A DNA stretch of 64,000 bases. It comes from Neodiprion pinetum. Taxonomy: Eukaryota; Arthropoda; Insecta; Hymenoptera; Diprionidae. How positions within the stretch are numbered: position 1 is the stretch's first letter; each line of letters opens with the position of its first letter. The notes beneath the pieces were generated by a model. That model saw only the letters and a list, made by a program, of their open reading frames with translations, did no database searches and was not told the origin of the DNA. Shown here one piece after another: positions 13,818-25,703 of this stretch. A program made the position numbers and the translations under genes. The stretch lies in assembly GCF_021155775.2 (NCBI RefSeq), contig NC_060235.2, forward strand, positions 27,072,607 to 27,136,606, given 5' to 3'.

Positions 13818-16800
13818 CAATCAAACTCCCTGAAGTCAACATCGTATTTTAACGTAACGCACCAACTTCGCAAACGCTTTTGTGAGTGGCACGAAACACG
13901 GAAACAAACATTTCTCAAACAATCTCAGCAGTCTATAATATGAATACTTTACGAAGGTATCATACCCAGCAATAGTTCGAACAAAATACCGAGTGTAACC
14001 TCTGCTAACATTCTCCATTACACCGTATTGATTTATCGCCTATCGTGCCGGGTGTTTTTTCATAGCTGTAGATATAACTTATCGTTAGACCCTACGTGGG
14101 TATCCCAAGGGCCGAACTAAAACGATATTCGTAACTTTTTTTTTTTTTTTTACTCTCCTTAAATCCCAAAAACATCTTTCATCGTGAACCGTGCGGACAA
14201 ATTTATCAGCTCTAACGTCCCGCGGCCCAAAAGTATGGAGGTAAGTTTTTCCTACGATAAAATAAAACTCGAGGTACACACGAAAAGGGGATTTTTTTAA
14301 TCTACCGAAACGAAATTGAGTCGAAATATTTTCAATTTCAAGTAAACATGCGTCCAATTTCAATTCACAATAATTAATTACTATTCGGATAGTTGCTCGT
14401 TTCGTAATAGTTGGCTCATTCTCAGCCAATGCTGCTCTATAACCTCTTTATTGAGACTGAATAACGTCGAAACAATCGATTTGGCGAACTCGGGATTCCA
14501 TGTAGCGCCATCGCCATTCAGCAAAACTTTGATTAACGACAATTGTCACAACTGGCGAGACTCCATCCATGCATAGAAACGTTACCTGATACCTACATCT
14601 GCTGTGGATTCCGAAACAATCGCTTTTGTTTCGCCAGTCAACCCCATGGATCATGGAAATGATCATTGACGAACCAGACTCCAGTTGACAGAATCTTTAT
14701 TGCGTACTCAGTTTAGCGAGAATTGGGAAGATGGTATGTTTGAAATTCATTTTCCAAAAATTGGTTCACTCCGTTTTTTGGTTGTCAATTTTTTTTTTAA
14801 TTCCAAATCCGACTGTTCTCGATCTTCATTCTTCTTTTGAGATCTGTGCTGTATGCATGTACAGAAGCAAAGGAGAGAATTGTTTCATTTGCATGAAGCT
14901 CCGAGGAATATTAATATTTTCACGGACAGAGAGTAGCTCGGATTAGCAAGAGAAATCCAGGTAATACGGAAAACAATATTATTTATGGTACATGCGCAGT
15001 GATGAAATTTCGCAAACAAATTAAGATGGATCTCTCACGTCAACTCTGTTACAACCTGTTTCATTACAAATGCACCCTTTCCGGGAATATATCGACGTCT
15101 GACGAATTCTCCTTTTCACGTTGTATCTCACTCAGCTCGACTACCTAATTGTGAAGGAATCGTGTTATTCATTAAATTCTCGTAATTCTCAGATCTTATT
15201 AACGTCAAATTCGCGAGGTTGTATACAGCTTCTTAAAATTCATTAACACGGGCCTTCATAATGAGGAGTGCTTGCAACGCAAGGTCGTATAATAGTAGTC
15301 GGAGTCAAGTGTTGTACGAAGAACGGCAGCGTAAATTCGTATGCAGGTAAAACTTCCTTATATAATATACGAATGGCTGAAAAAAGTTTGTCTTACTTTT
15401 ATCCTTGTAATTATAAAAAATAGGAATGTTTTCAAGTCAGTGATTGGAAAAGGTTTTACAGCTATAATATGATTTTCATAAAAATTACTTTCTACTCCCG
15501 AACCTCCGGTCGTTGAAGAAATTATTCTTTGCGGACATGTCTTTAGTTTCACCAAGAAACGCATACTCGACTTGTTATTGAACTCTAGCAAAACTTTGAT
15601 TTGATCCATATACGAATAAACATTATCAAAAACCAATGCATCAAGGGTGAAGAAACTAAATTATAACGGATATTTTGGTCCTACAAGTCTTATTCTTATG
15701 CTTCCTTCAGAAGGCTACGTTATTTTCAGAAATGTCCTAATTCACGAAGCTTCTATAAAATAAATATACGTATGAAAAAGACTTGAAAATGGAAATGAAA
15801 AGGAAACTAGGCGATACCCACGGTTTCCTCGGAATTTTTCGCAATTTGGTTGCTCAGAATAATTTATCGAAAATCGTATCCGGCAAAAAATACGGGGTTT
15901 CGATCTTGGATGGCTGCCAAGTATGTCATGAAATACTCAGATCTCTATCTACAAACGTTCGGAGATAACGAAAACCATTCGTCTGACGGATAGTGCGATA
16001 GACATTTCGCTTTGAAGTAATGAAAACTAATGATTCAGAATTTCACAAAAATCTCTCTAGCGATAACTTCAGAGATGCTTGAAGTAGTTTTGGAATTATT
16101 AGCTCGCTGTAATTCAAATCTAACGCGTTATCAGTTCCTGATCCATCCACCCCCGACCAATATCCAAGCAAATTGCGTGGCTACAGCTGCACAAACTCGT
16201 TCGATCGCCGGGTAACGGCTGCCAAAGATCCGCCCGGTATCCGAGAGTCATTAAATCCGTGATCCTTCCCGGTGCTCAATCAGCTCCGTTCAAACCGTGG
16301 ATTTCTATTCACGAAGGGTAACAAATAAATCCCACTTTCGGTGTTCCCGATAGCGGAAAACAAACGGGCGGAAATTCGGCATTGTGTTCCCGCGGATCCT
16401 CGCCTCGAGTCCGTTTTCCTCCGTTCAGGTTCGACTAGTCGGTACTACGGACGTATAAGGTACCCGTGCTGCAACCAACCCGCCAAGAACCTCCAGGAAA
16501 ATACACAGAAGAGGCCTGAAATTTACGAGTCTCGCCGGAGTTATCGGGAAAGTGATAAAGTCGGAGCCGCTTCGCTTCTACGGCCTCCGATATACCGGCA
16601 GAACGGTCCGAGGACGTGGAGATCCGAACATTATCCACACACGTATTATGCCTTGGTACATGCACAGCAGGGTGCGAGACCAAGTGGTGCATATACCCTG
16701 GGCGAGCGAACACAACAGCTGTTGGGGTGCTTACCCACTTCACCCTGGAAGAACTGGAAGGAGACGACGAGCCCAAGTCCCTGGCCTACATACGAAATAT

Positions 16801-17934
16801 GGCAGTTTGACGGGATTTGCCGGATTCCATTCTGACGTTCCACACCGCCTGCAGCCCTCAATTTCCATATTCTCTCAGCTCTCCTATAAGCGTATATATT
16901 TATAGGGTCTTCGTACCTCACCGTTCGCTTTCCCTCGGCTTTGGAAAAGTGATCTTTAAACCCTCTCGATCGTTGAATTGATTGTAAGTCATTGAATCTC
17001 CGAACGTGAGGATAAAGGCGCGTAGTTATCTTGGTTTATAATTTAATTAGGTTACCTTCCTTCGTGTTCTTCCGCGCACTTTGCACATACGTACTGACTT
17101 GAAGGGATTTTTTTCGTACCAGAAAAGACGAGCTTGATGTGATCGTGAGTTTAAACGGACCACTTTCCGAAACTTTAAGAATTAGATGAGGGTGAGAAGA
17201 TGATCACGGTGGTTGACCTGAATTGGCAGACGTGACCTGGTTCCCCGACGAGGGTCGATTAACATTCCCGATCCTTGCACGGATACTTATACGTACACGC
17301 CTACGTCTGCACATCGAATTCCCAACGGCGGAAGGCTAGGATTGCAAACAAAGAAAAATATCGCATACAGATGAGGAAAAAATCGAAGAACAGAATAGTT
17401 ATTCCACTTGAAAGTATTCGTTCTTCGGTCAAAGTCATATCCAATTCCATAGCGAGTCAACCTGCGTCCTTCATGTTGACATTAAGTAACGTGTAGCGAT
17501 GTAGCGTTCCTCGAGGCTGTCCAATCCACGCTCGAATAAATTTTCAGTGTCACCAATCTAAATCAACGAACTTATCAGTTACCGGACGCTCGACTATTCA
17601 CGGATGACAGAGAAGAGGGTTTCACTGCTCGGACGCAGGGTCCATGCAATGAAATGAAATCGGACGATAAAGGATATATTGTGATATAGCTCGGTGGTCA
17701 GCTTAATTCGCGTTTATACGTGTCCCTGGATTTTCCAAATCATTTAATATATTCAATATGAAACGGTATGCAAGAACTTTCGTACCTCAGTACTTAAAAT
17801 GCAGTTCTGATCGTTTTATTTTTTAGAGTAAGTTGATACTATCCAAGACGAGAGATAGTTGACCACGTTGGAATGAAATGCGAAAAAAGAAACCATGTGA
17901 ATCTAAAAAACTCGAGCGAAATCTGCTGGGTACA
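13818..17934. other. Non-coding stretch with GC-rich block
   Basis: Mostly ordinary AT-rich DNA. The exception is about 16100-16900, which is GC-richer and open in several frames on both strands; the longest is 164 codons at 16341-16835. None of the translations is recognisable to me. See the separate finding. Confidence 0.5.
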
Positions 17935-18493
17935 CACTGTTAGCAAAAATTTAACTAATCGTAATGTCCCAGCAGATTCACTATTTTATATTTGTGTTGT
18001 TTGTTACATTTCTGTCAGTGAATATGGAACACATTTTTGTAGTATCAACGTTTAAAGTGTCGTACCAACATTTAATTTGACATTTTACTTTTTTTTCACT
18101 TACACTGAGAGAAATTTTCAGTTCCGGTTATCGCTTAGTCCTAAACTATTTTCATTCTTTAGCACAATCGAAAAATATAGTTCTAGGTACAAAATGAAAA
18201 TTAGTTTCGTAGCTGTTACCAGAAAGTCTAGTATCCGTTACTGTTCTTTCTCATTACGATCACTGTTACTATATTTTCTAGTCACTGTTGCGAAAATTTA
18301 ATTTTGCGTGTACCTCGTTTTTCGTAACGCCAACAATATTCAAACAGTTTTTTTTAACGATACCTGTTTTTACTAAATTTTTCTAGTTACTATAACAAAT
18401 AGAACTTTTCTCAGTGTAGTAATACATTAAAAAATGGTTGAATCAACTAAAAAATTTTAGTGGACCTGCTGGGACATTTTGTTTCTAACCGTG
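17935..18493. mobile_element. Older TIR element split by MITE copy D
   Basis: The left end reads CACTGTTAGC followed about 30 bp later by ATGTCCCAGCAG. The right end carries the reverse complement, CTGCTGGGACAT then CTAACCGTG, with TA just outside. The inverted arms span about 45 bp with several mismatches. Without the nested 314-bp MITE the element would be about 245 bp. It has no coding capacity. It is a second non-autonomous DNA transposon family, distinct from the CACTGAGA family. Confidence 0.6.
18103..18416 (-). mobile_element. MITE copy D, internally deleted, nested
   Basis: Reverse-oriented copy with both terminal repeats (TACACTGAGAGAAATTTTC at the left, TTCTCAGTGTA at the right) and TA on both sides. 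It is only 314 bp because an internal block of about 110 bp is missing: sequence jumps from GTTGCGAAAATTTAATT directly to GTGTACCTCGTTTTTCG. It lies inside the older element at 17935-18493. Confidence 0.88.
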
Positions 18494-19907
18494 TATTATG
18501 CAATAAGATTGTATATCTATTTTGATTTCATAGTGTAACCTTCAGGTTCTGATGAAGTTTCGGCATTGTGTTAATGGACAGATGTTTTTTTACTGCGGGA
18601 AAGTAATTGAAATTGGTTTCGAAGGGTTGGCTACTTATGGGGTGAAATGTAACAAAGGTAATTTAGGTAACTATAAAACCGTCACGTAACGTTGTCTGCG
18701 ATGGTCTTACCTAAAAGTCCTTCAGAGTTGAAGCCTAGAAATCACGAATTGTAATTATAAGTCCATAATTGATGGCTACATGGAAATATAGTGAGGCGCG
18801 TTTACCGCGGCCTAATTTTCATCTAATGGACGTTGGATCGCTTGCGGAAAGATATGCAATTTTCACTCGTCAGTGATTTCAGTTGAAACGTACAGCACTG
18901 CGCGTCTTCTAATCGTGAACATTGCAACCCAGTGATCATAAATGAAATCTTCTTTTCACCTTGCAAATTATTTTGCTGGCTTTCGAAATAGGGTTTCTGC
19001 ATGCAGAGAATAACCCTGCACTGTTTTAATAAACGCAATAATATTCCGCGTTAAATGTGGAATATTTGCTGTTTATCCGTTAGTCACTGGTCAGTCACGT
19101 TTAACGTAGCAAGGAAATTCCGAGGGAATACGGTAAGCCATAACATAGAATCGTCGGAATTCTGACAATTCTATATTTTTATTTTCTACACATCACCTAT
19201 ATGGGTTTTGGCTTTTCTATATCAAGGCATTCTACAATTAATTCCATAAAATCTAGATAAACTTTTGTATTTCTTTAAATTCGATATTGATAATCATCCG
19301 TTTTCTAATCTTTCTAAATTTTTACACCCATTTAGTGCTTCGACCATTCGCAATATTCAGTGTTCGTCGTTTTGACCATTTGAAATTTTGACTAATCAGT
19401 AGAATTGTCTGTCTGAGTCTTGACAGTTCGGAACTTTGACCCGCATCTGAAATCTTGACTTTCTTCACATACCAATAATCGGCTGTCGGATAAATGGCGT
19501 AGAACCATCTCGTAATCAGCGCTATAATCCCTCTCTTCGCCTGAATGATTGACAAAAATCTATCAGCCGTATCATTGACAATCAAGCCAGCCGCTTTCTA
19601 AGGACAGGCTGCCCTGTCCGAAGGGAACAAGTAAATCCCCGAGGGAAAAAGATACGTCCTTGGAGAACTTTGCGCGGTACCCCTCGCATATATCATAAAT
19701 TACTCACGTCACGGGATCCTATCGTTTCGAGAATGGAAGCGTATGAGGCTTCGGAGGACGATAAATTGAGCTTAATTAGGACAGCTGATCCCTTGCTAAA
19801 TAGAACTTGGCTCCGCCAGATAAATTACTCAATCCCGCGGGTATAATGAACCAATCAGAATACGCCAGCGTTCTAATGTAATCAAATTGTTCGTTCAGCC
19901 TATGGTA
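18494..19907. other. Non-coding stretch, no gene seen
   Basis: AT-rich DNA between two mobile-element insertions. I see nothing that suggests a gene. Confidence 0.6.
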
Positions 19908-20176
19908 CACTGAGAAAAATTTCATTTGTTACAGTAATTAGAAAAATTGAGTAAAACAGGTATCGTTAAAAAAAAAACTATTCTAATATTGTCGGAATAA
20001 CGAAAAACGAGATACGCCTAACCATTTTGCGCTATTGTCGATCCTTTTTCGGTAATTGCAACGTAAAATCAGTTTGTTCGGTTTACTCTACCTGTTCAGT
20101 CAAATAAGGCTTTAACGTCAATTTATTGTTGCACAAGCATTAAATTTTCGCAACAGTTATAAGAAAATATAGTAAC
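19908..20176 (+). mobile_element. MITE copy E, 3' truncated
   Basis: Starts after TA with CACTGAGAAAAATTTCATTT and follows the consensus to CAACAGTTATAAGAAAATAT, where similarity stops. The right third and its terminal repeat are missing, as in copy A but with an earlier break. Confidence 0.85.
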
Positions 20177-20569
20177 TATAGTAAAATAAAAGTACGATTC
20201 GTAAAGGGAATGAATCCAAGTACGATAATCTCACGCACGCTGCAGCGAGTGGTCAACAAGACAATACAGTCCAAAGTTCTCAAAATCCCCGCGAGAGCGA
20301 GCGAGACGAAAATTTGGAGAAGAATCCAAAACCAGATCAGATCAGTATTAGTCGAAAATCGGAAGAGATAACACGTGAGTCTTATTGACAGTAGCTCGTT
20401 ATGTGTGAGAGAGTGATACAGTGAACCGTGTGAACATGGGGCTATCAACTCCACGAATCGAGGCTCATAACGATCGATTTTATTATTGAATGACGTTGGA
20501 TCGTGTTTCTAACGAACTTGTGATCGAGTAATTAGATGCGAGAGCAGAACTGGGCAGAGCCGATTGGAG

Positions 20570-20800
20570 ATTCTCGCGCTGGCCTTCCCGGGGCCTCATG
20601 GTTGAGGTTTTGACCCGGGGTGGTTGACACGTTGGGAAACCAACGTGGTTATTACAGTCCGCGGATCAAGAACACTTGAAAATAAATAACAAATCACACA
20701 AATTTGGTGCAGCCGCATGGCTGGCCTTGCCAGGGTGGTTTCCGTGTTGCGAAACCGGCGCGGCTTGCAACCCCCGGTTAAAACAGTACGGGTACTACTT
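20570..20800 (+). repeat. GC-rich partial tandem duplication
   Basis: Two diverged units resemble each other. One reads CTGGCCTTCCCGGGG, then GGGTGGTTGACACGTTGGGA, then AACCAACGTGGTTATTAC. The other reads CTGGCCTTGCCAGGGTGG, then TTTCCGTGTTGCGAAACC, then GGCGCGGCTTGCAAC. Unit spacing is about 90-150 bp. Each core can fold into a short hairpin (GTTGGGAAACCAAC; GTTTCCGTGTTGCGAAAC). Base composition is much richer in GC than its surroundings. The class is unknown. Confidence 0.5.
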
Positions 20801-21773
20801 CGCCTCGAAATCGAAATGATCGAGCCCCAACGGGCCAGCGTTAAGTGGTATGACTAAGTTTTAGTTTTCAAAAACCTCTGCAAAGTTTGACATTGAATTG
20901 GGATTACCAGCAGAGTATTTACGTACCTGATTTCGAGGGCTCAGGTATCCCATGAGTTTTTGAATAATCCAGATATCACATGACTTTATCGAACTTGCGG
21001 AAGATTTAAATAATTTTAAAAATGTTCAATCCCTCGTCCAATATTAATCCGTGTTTGTTCATTCCATAGCTCTGCCTTTCTGCTTACGAAAATTAATGAC
21101 ATTTTCCTTCACGTGAGTGGACGGAATTTGTGCTGACAGAGAGCCACGATAATTCGGTCAGTTCCATTGATGCAGCGATTACATATTTGAAGATGGCCAT
21201 AGTGTATTTTTTTTTTTTTTGCACTTTTGCTGACGAAGCTGTTGCTGAAATCTGGCCGAAAACCGACATCATCAACGACTCTTGGATCGTTCGTATATTC
21301 CGGTACACGTACTTCTAATTAGCTTTTCTTCGGCATAATTTCGTGACCCTCGGTCTTCTATCCGTGAGTTTGATTAAAGTCGACACCCCGACTATTTGTC
21401 ATTTCGCTGACATTCATCAATAGAAGTAAATGTGGTGAAAAAAATAACTGCGCCAACAATACGTATAAAGTATAGCCAAGCTATCATTCAGCCATAATTA
21501 TTACAGTAACGGGAAGAACTTCAATCAATCAACCATACAAAATGGAAGTTCTTTGCTTTTCTTTCAGCGCCGTAAACATATTATACGTTCTATAAATACA
21601 AGATCTTAACGTGAAAGATTTCTTCATTGAAACAACATGTTCTTATAAAAACGTAAAATGCTAATGTTGTAATTCAATGTTGACTAGCCGCTCGAGTAAA
21701 TGAGCGCCAGCAACTTGTATTGGGCTCTTGATTAAACAAATCGTCTGGAATTTCTCAAGGTAGTCTGAAACTA

Positions 21774-21847
21774 GACGCCTGATGGTCGACTTGGTATAAA
21801 TTCACGAATGAGTTTCCGCTGGTCCCGCATTCGATTCCCGCGATCGT
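21774..21847 (+). pseudogene. tRNA-like relic (A box, B box, T run)
   Basis: TGGTCGACTTGG resembles a Pol III A box and CATTCGATTCCC a B box, with a T7 tract shortly after (about 21855-21861). The ends GACG and CGTC could pair for four bases. The T stem does not pair and the acceptor stem is broken, so this is not a functional tRNA. A decayed tRNA gene or tRNA-derived SINE head fits best; chance is possible. Confidence 0.3.
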
Positions 21848-22707
21848 CCGTTAATTTTTTTCATCGACAAGTTTTCTCTGCTCTTTAATTCGTAAAATTT
21901 AAAAAATCTGATAAAAAACGACACACCTAGTCGTTGTTAAATAAACTCGTGTAATAGGTTGAGGTATGCAATACAAATCATGCTTCGTGTTGGTTACAAA
22001 AAGTATACAAAAAGCATTACCAAAGTATTGCAATCGCCGAAAGTTTTATCAGTCGCAGACCACACCGCTCTCTGTTCGTTCTCTCTCTCCTTTCTCTCTA
22101 CTTCTCCTTCTTTTTTTTTTCTCTCTGGGAAAGAGAGAAATTCGCGCGATTACAAACACGCCTGTTGGTGAACCAAGCCTATCTTGCGCCGTCTAGTTTT
22201 CCACCTTATCAACTCGTTAAATGGGGTTAGATTAATGAACCGGACTCCCATTTGCTTTGTCAACGCTTATACGACCGCGGATCGTACTCCAGACAACGAT
22301 TTACCTCAGCGATGGGAGAGACCGTTCTACAAATCCACATCCTGGCCACCGACTCGTTTGGCGACTGTCGTCGCTTTTTCTATCCGAAATCTCACTCCAG
22401 ATATTCGAGGTTATCACAACGCCATAGACGGACTCCTTTGGGTCGCGAGGGTCGCTGAGGGGTAAAGGATATAGCTCAACATGCGCTTTTCTTCCCCGAA
22501 GAGAGAAAGAGAGACGAGAGAATCCATGGCCAACCCCCTTAACAAAGACAGGTCGTAAACGCTATCAAAGATGGCCGCACAGAAATTGATGGGGTGCATA
22601 TTTCTGCTCGATTTTACCTCGAGGTAATAAAGTTTTCCGGTCCATATGCATTTCCATATTATATCTAACGCTCACGTATATATACACCTGCATTTTTAGA
22701 AATAATT

Positions 22708-22889
22708 GTAAATTTACTGCACATTTATTGTAAAAAAGGGTTGTCGATTTACGAAATCAGATTGCAAATTTACAGTCGATCCAGCTAAGTCTTAAATTTA
22801 CAACGAAAATTTTTGATTTTACTACAATTTATAGGAAAAGCACAAACAAGTAATTTCAATTTACTTAATTGTGTAGTAAATTTATTGTA
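22708..22889. repeat. AT-rich element bounded by imperfect inverted repeats
   Basis: The left arm TGTAAATTTACTGCACATTT and the right arm (AATTTACTTAATTGTGTAG then TAAATTTATTG) are imperfect inverted copies over about 28 bp. Between them and just beyond are further TTTAC/GTAAA words, such as CAGTAAATATACGGCG. This suggests a decayed MITE or short tandem family. Low complexity makes the call tentative. Confidence 0.4.
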
Positions 22890-23754
22890 TTTGCAAATTG
22901 AATAGACAGTAAATATACGGCGAATTCACTATTGTGTATCTGAATAAAACTTCCGATACAGTGTAGGAAGATCCATACATAAATTTTTAACAGTGTTTGC
23001 ATTTGTCCTTCATTTTGGCCGAGTGACTCGTTATATATTATACGAAGCATTCCTTGTTAACGCTGTCATTTTTCACTTTGATTACACGTGAAATTCGTTT
23101 AATTAGGTTAAAAAAAAAAATTTTCCACGCATTTGGATTTAAAAATCTCAATCAATTCGCAGTATTTTAAACTGGTGCTAAAAACTGGCATTGTTTTAGA
23201 AAATTTCGCGTGGTAATCGAAAAAAAGTGGTCCAACTCATGGAGAATACTTGTTACGTGAACTGATAAAACCTTTCGCAGAACGTTCGAGTTGAAAACGT
23301 GTAAAAACTACATTCGTGCAAATCGACACTAACAAAACTGGTTCGTCCCACGTGCCTGAGTGATGAGATTAAATTTATACCCTCTCACTGATCGATACGA
23401 TCCGATCCATTAACCAGTAAAGTCTACACCCCCCTTTTCTCCGAATTATTCCCTTTAACACGAGCGAATCGAAATAACTAAATTGACGTACATTACACAC
23501 GCTTCTAGGTATCTATTAGCCGTCCGTCGTATATAGAATCAACCAAATTTACCGACGGAATGTCGATTACAGGCATGAGATAACGACCTATATGATACAT
23601 GATCGAAACGTTCTCTGAAAACTTTTACACAACAGTTGACGTTTCGCCATTTGAATACAAAAACTTTCCGCTCAGGCTCCGGTATTTGGATTGTTGTTAA
23701 AATCTTGATAGCAAAAGCATTGTACGCTTGATACTTGCTGTACAATGCGCGCGA

Positions 23755-23782
23755 GTATATATATATATATACGCACACACAC
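23755..23782. repeat. (TA)n-(CA)n compound microsatellite
   Basis: A TA run followed by CGCACACACAC, the same compound structure as at 3186-3213. Confidence 0.9.
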
Positions 23783-25686
23783 GGGATGCCTGAACGCTTT
23801 TGCGCCCTCGTGGGTGAATGTTAACCCGGGTGAAGACACACCGCCATTCGTGTCGTGACGGTGGTGGTGGTTGTATGGTGGGGATAACCGGAGGGTTGCT
23901 TGCCCTTGTATTGATTCACAACCCCTATTCCCACTATTCCCACCTCCGGAGGTTGGGAGGCGGGAGGCGGATAAAGAGGGCCGAAGCAGCGCCCCGCTCA
24001 CCACTGGCGCAGGCCTCGGAATTTCCGAGTAAAAATTCCTGAATGCGGGAGCGAAATACCACGGAGAATTGGAAAAGGGTTCGGTGATGACGGTTGTGGG
24101 GATTTGCGCCGGGCTCCAGAGGTCGAAGAGCACGGGGGTCTGAGGGGCCTACGTGACTCGGTGACTATACCGTCCAGACGGATGGAAGGAAATGGAAAAT
24201 GCGGAGGATGGCTCGCTGGTATTATTGGAAATGGAATTTATAAGTAATTCTTAGCTCTTCTTTCGGCTCCACTCATGCCGATACGCCCGATGGAATGTTG
24301 GGATTCTCTATTCAGAAACGGAACCCTTCGATGTTCCGTCGCGTTGCTTTTATATCGGATATTCAAGAATAATCATGAGTTAGAACCTGTGCGAGGATTT
24401 CAAAGTAATAGAAAAATTAATAGGACAATGATTTCATAGCCTGCCTTTTTTCTCCGGCCGTTTTTTTTTTTTTTCTTTTTTCTTTTTTTTTCCCTCTATT
24501 CGTTCATCATCCGTAATGAAGAAAGCGTGCAATTCTCTGAATGCGTACGTTGAGTGTAAGATTTCGCATCGGATCAAAATTTGGCGAATAAAAAACCGTG
24601 GGAAACATACGTCCGTGTGGTAAATATTACCAAAGTTATTTCCCGTTGTACCTAATTATCGGTGGACCTGGAATTTTGACCGGTCAATATCGAATCCATT
24701 GATTCAAAGGTAGAACTTTTCTACACCAAAAGTCTATTCCTTCAATCAATCTTTAACGCATATTCTCTTTCTTGAACCGAATCTAACGGTGTTGAATAAT
24801 CGATATGTCCATAAATTTAAAGTTGTGGAAGTTCGCAAGAGTGGATGCCTGTGCCGTCGTCGTTGCATGTATCATGTCAAATTCATGTCTATGCGAATTA
24901 CATTAAAAGTTTCTTTATAGCGTGATTTTCACTTCAAGTATCGTTACTGTTTGAATATCTTTTTCCCATGCATAGCTATTTTTTCCTTAGAATGCATGGT
25001 TTCAGTCGGAAGAACGTAACTTCATCAGGTCTGTGGGTGAATTTCGGTAGGTAGAGTATTTTCAAACGTATAAACATCTTCATGTTCAACTCTTTTCGAT
25101 AACAGATACGCAGCAAATAAAGCAGATGTGCAAAATCAAAATCATCGAGTGCAAATTGTAAATCACTGTAAAGGTGCCGAATGTGGAGAAAGCAAAAAGC
25201 TCTGCAAAGTCGAGTGAGGCTGAAGCGGGAAGGAGAAAAAAGGGTCGAGGATAAATGGCGGAGGAAAATCACGGAGCCGAATGACACCTCGGTTGTACTT
25301 GCTCTAAGCTTTTCACAGTGTGAAACTTGTTAGCTTTATTGAAAACTTGAGGAGCATCTTCGACGCTCTGGCATACCAATCCGCGATAGAATTACACGTC
25401 AAAGAATCCAATTTGTTAGCATTACAGTCGACGTTTATTTGTCTGGTCGCTTTTTGAGTCTTGTAGTTTGAATATTTTATACGAATTATTTGCGTTCATT
25501 AGTTGCAGCATCTATAATTTGTTCATCTTCAGCCTTACAGGGAATTCGAAATTGGTTTTCAAGAATTTTCGTAATCTTGCGTGAAATTTTCGCGTCAGAA
25601 ATAGTAAATCCGAAGATACTGAATAATTTACGTAACACCTTTTACTCAATTAGGTTTTTATCTTTTTCTGACAAAAGTTTATAACT

Positions 25687-25703
25687 CTATTATTATTATT
25701 ATT
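25687..25703. repeat. (TAT)n microsatellite
   Basis: Short run of ATT units. Confidence 0.85.
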
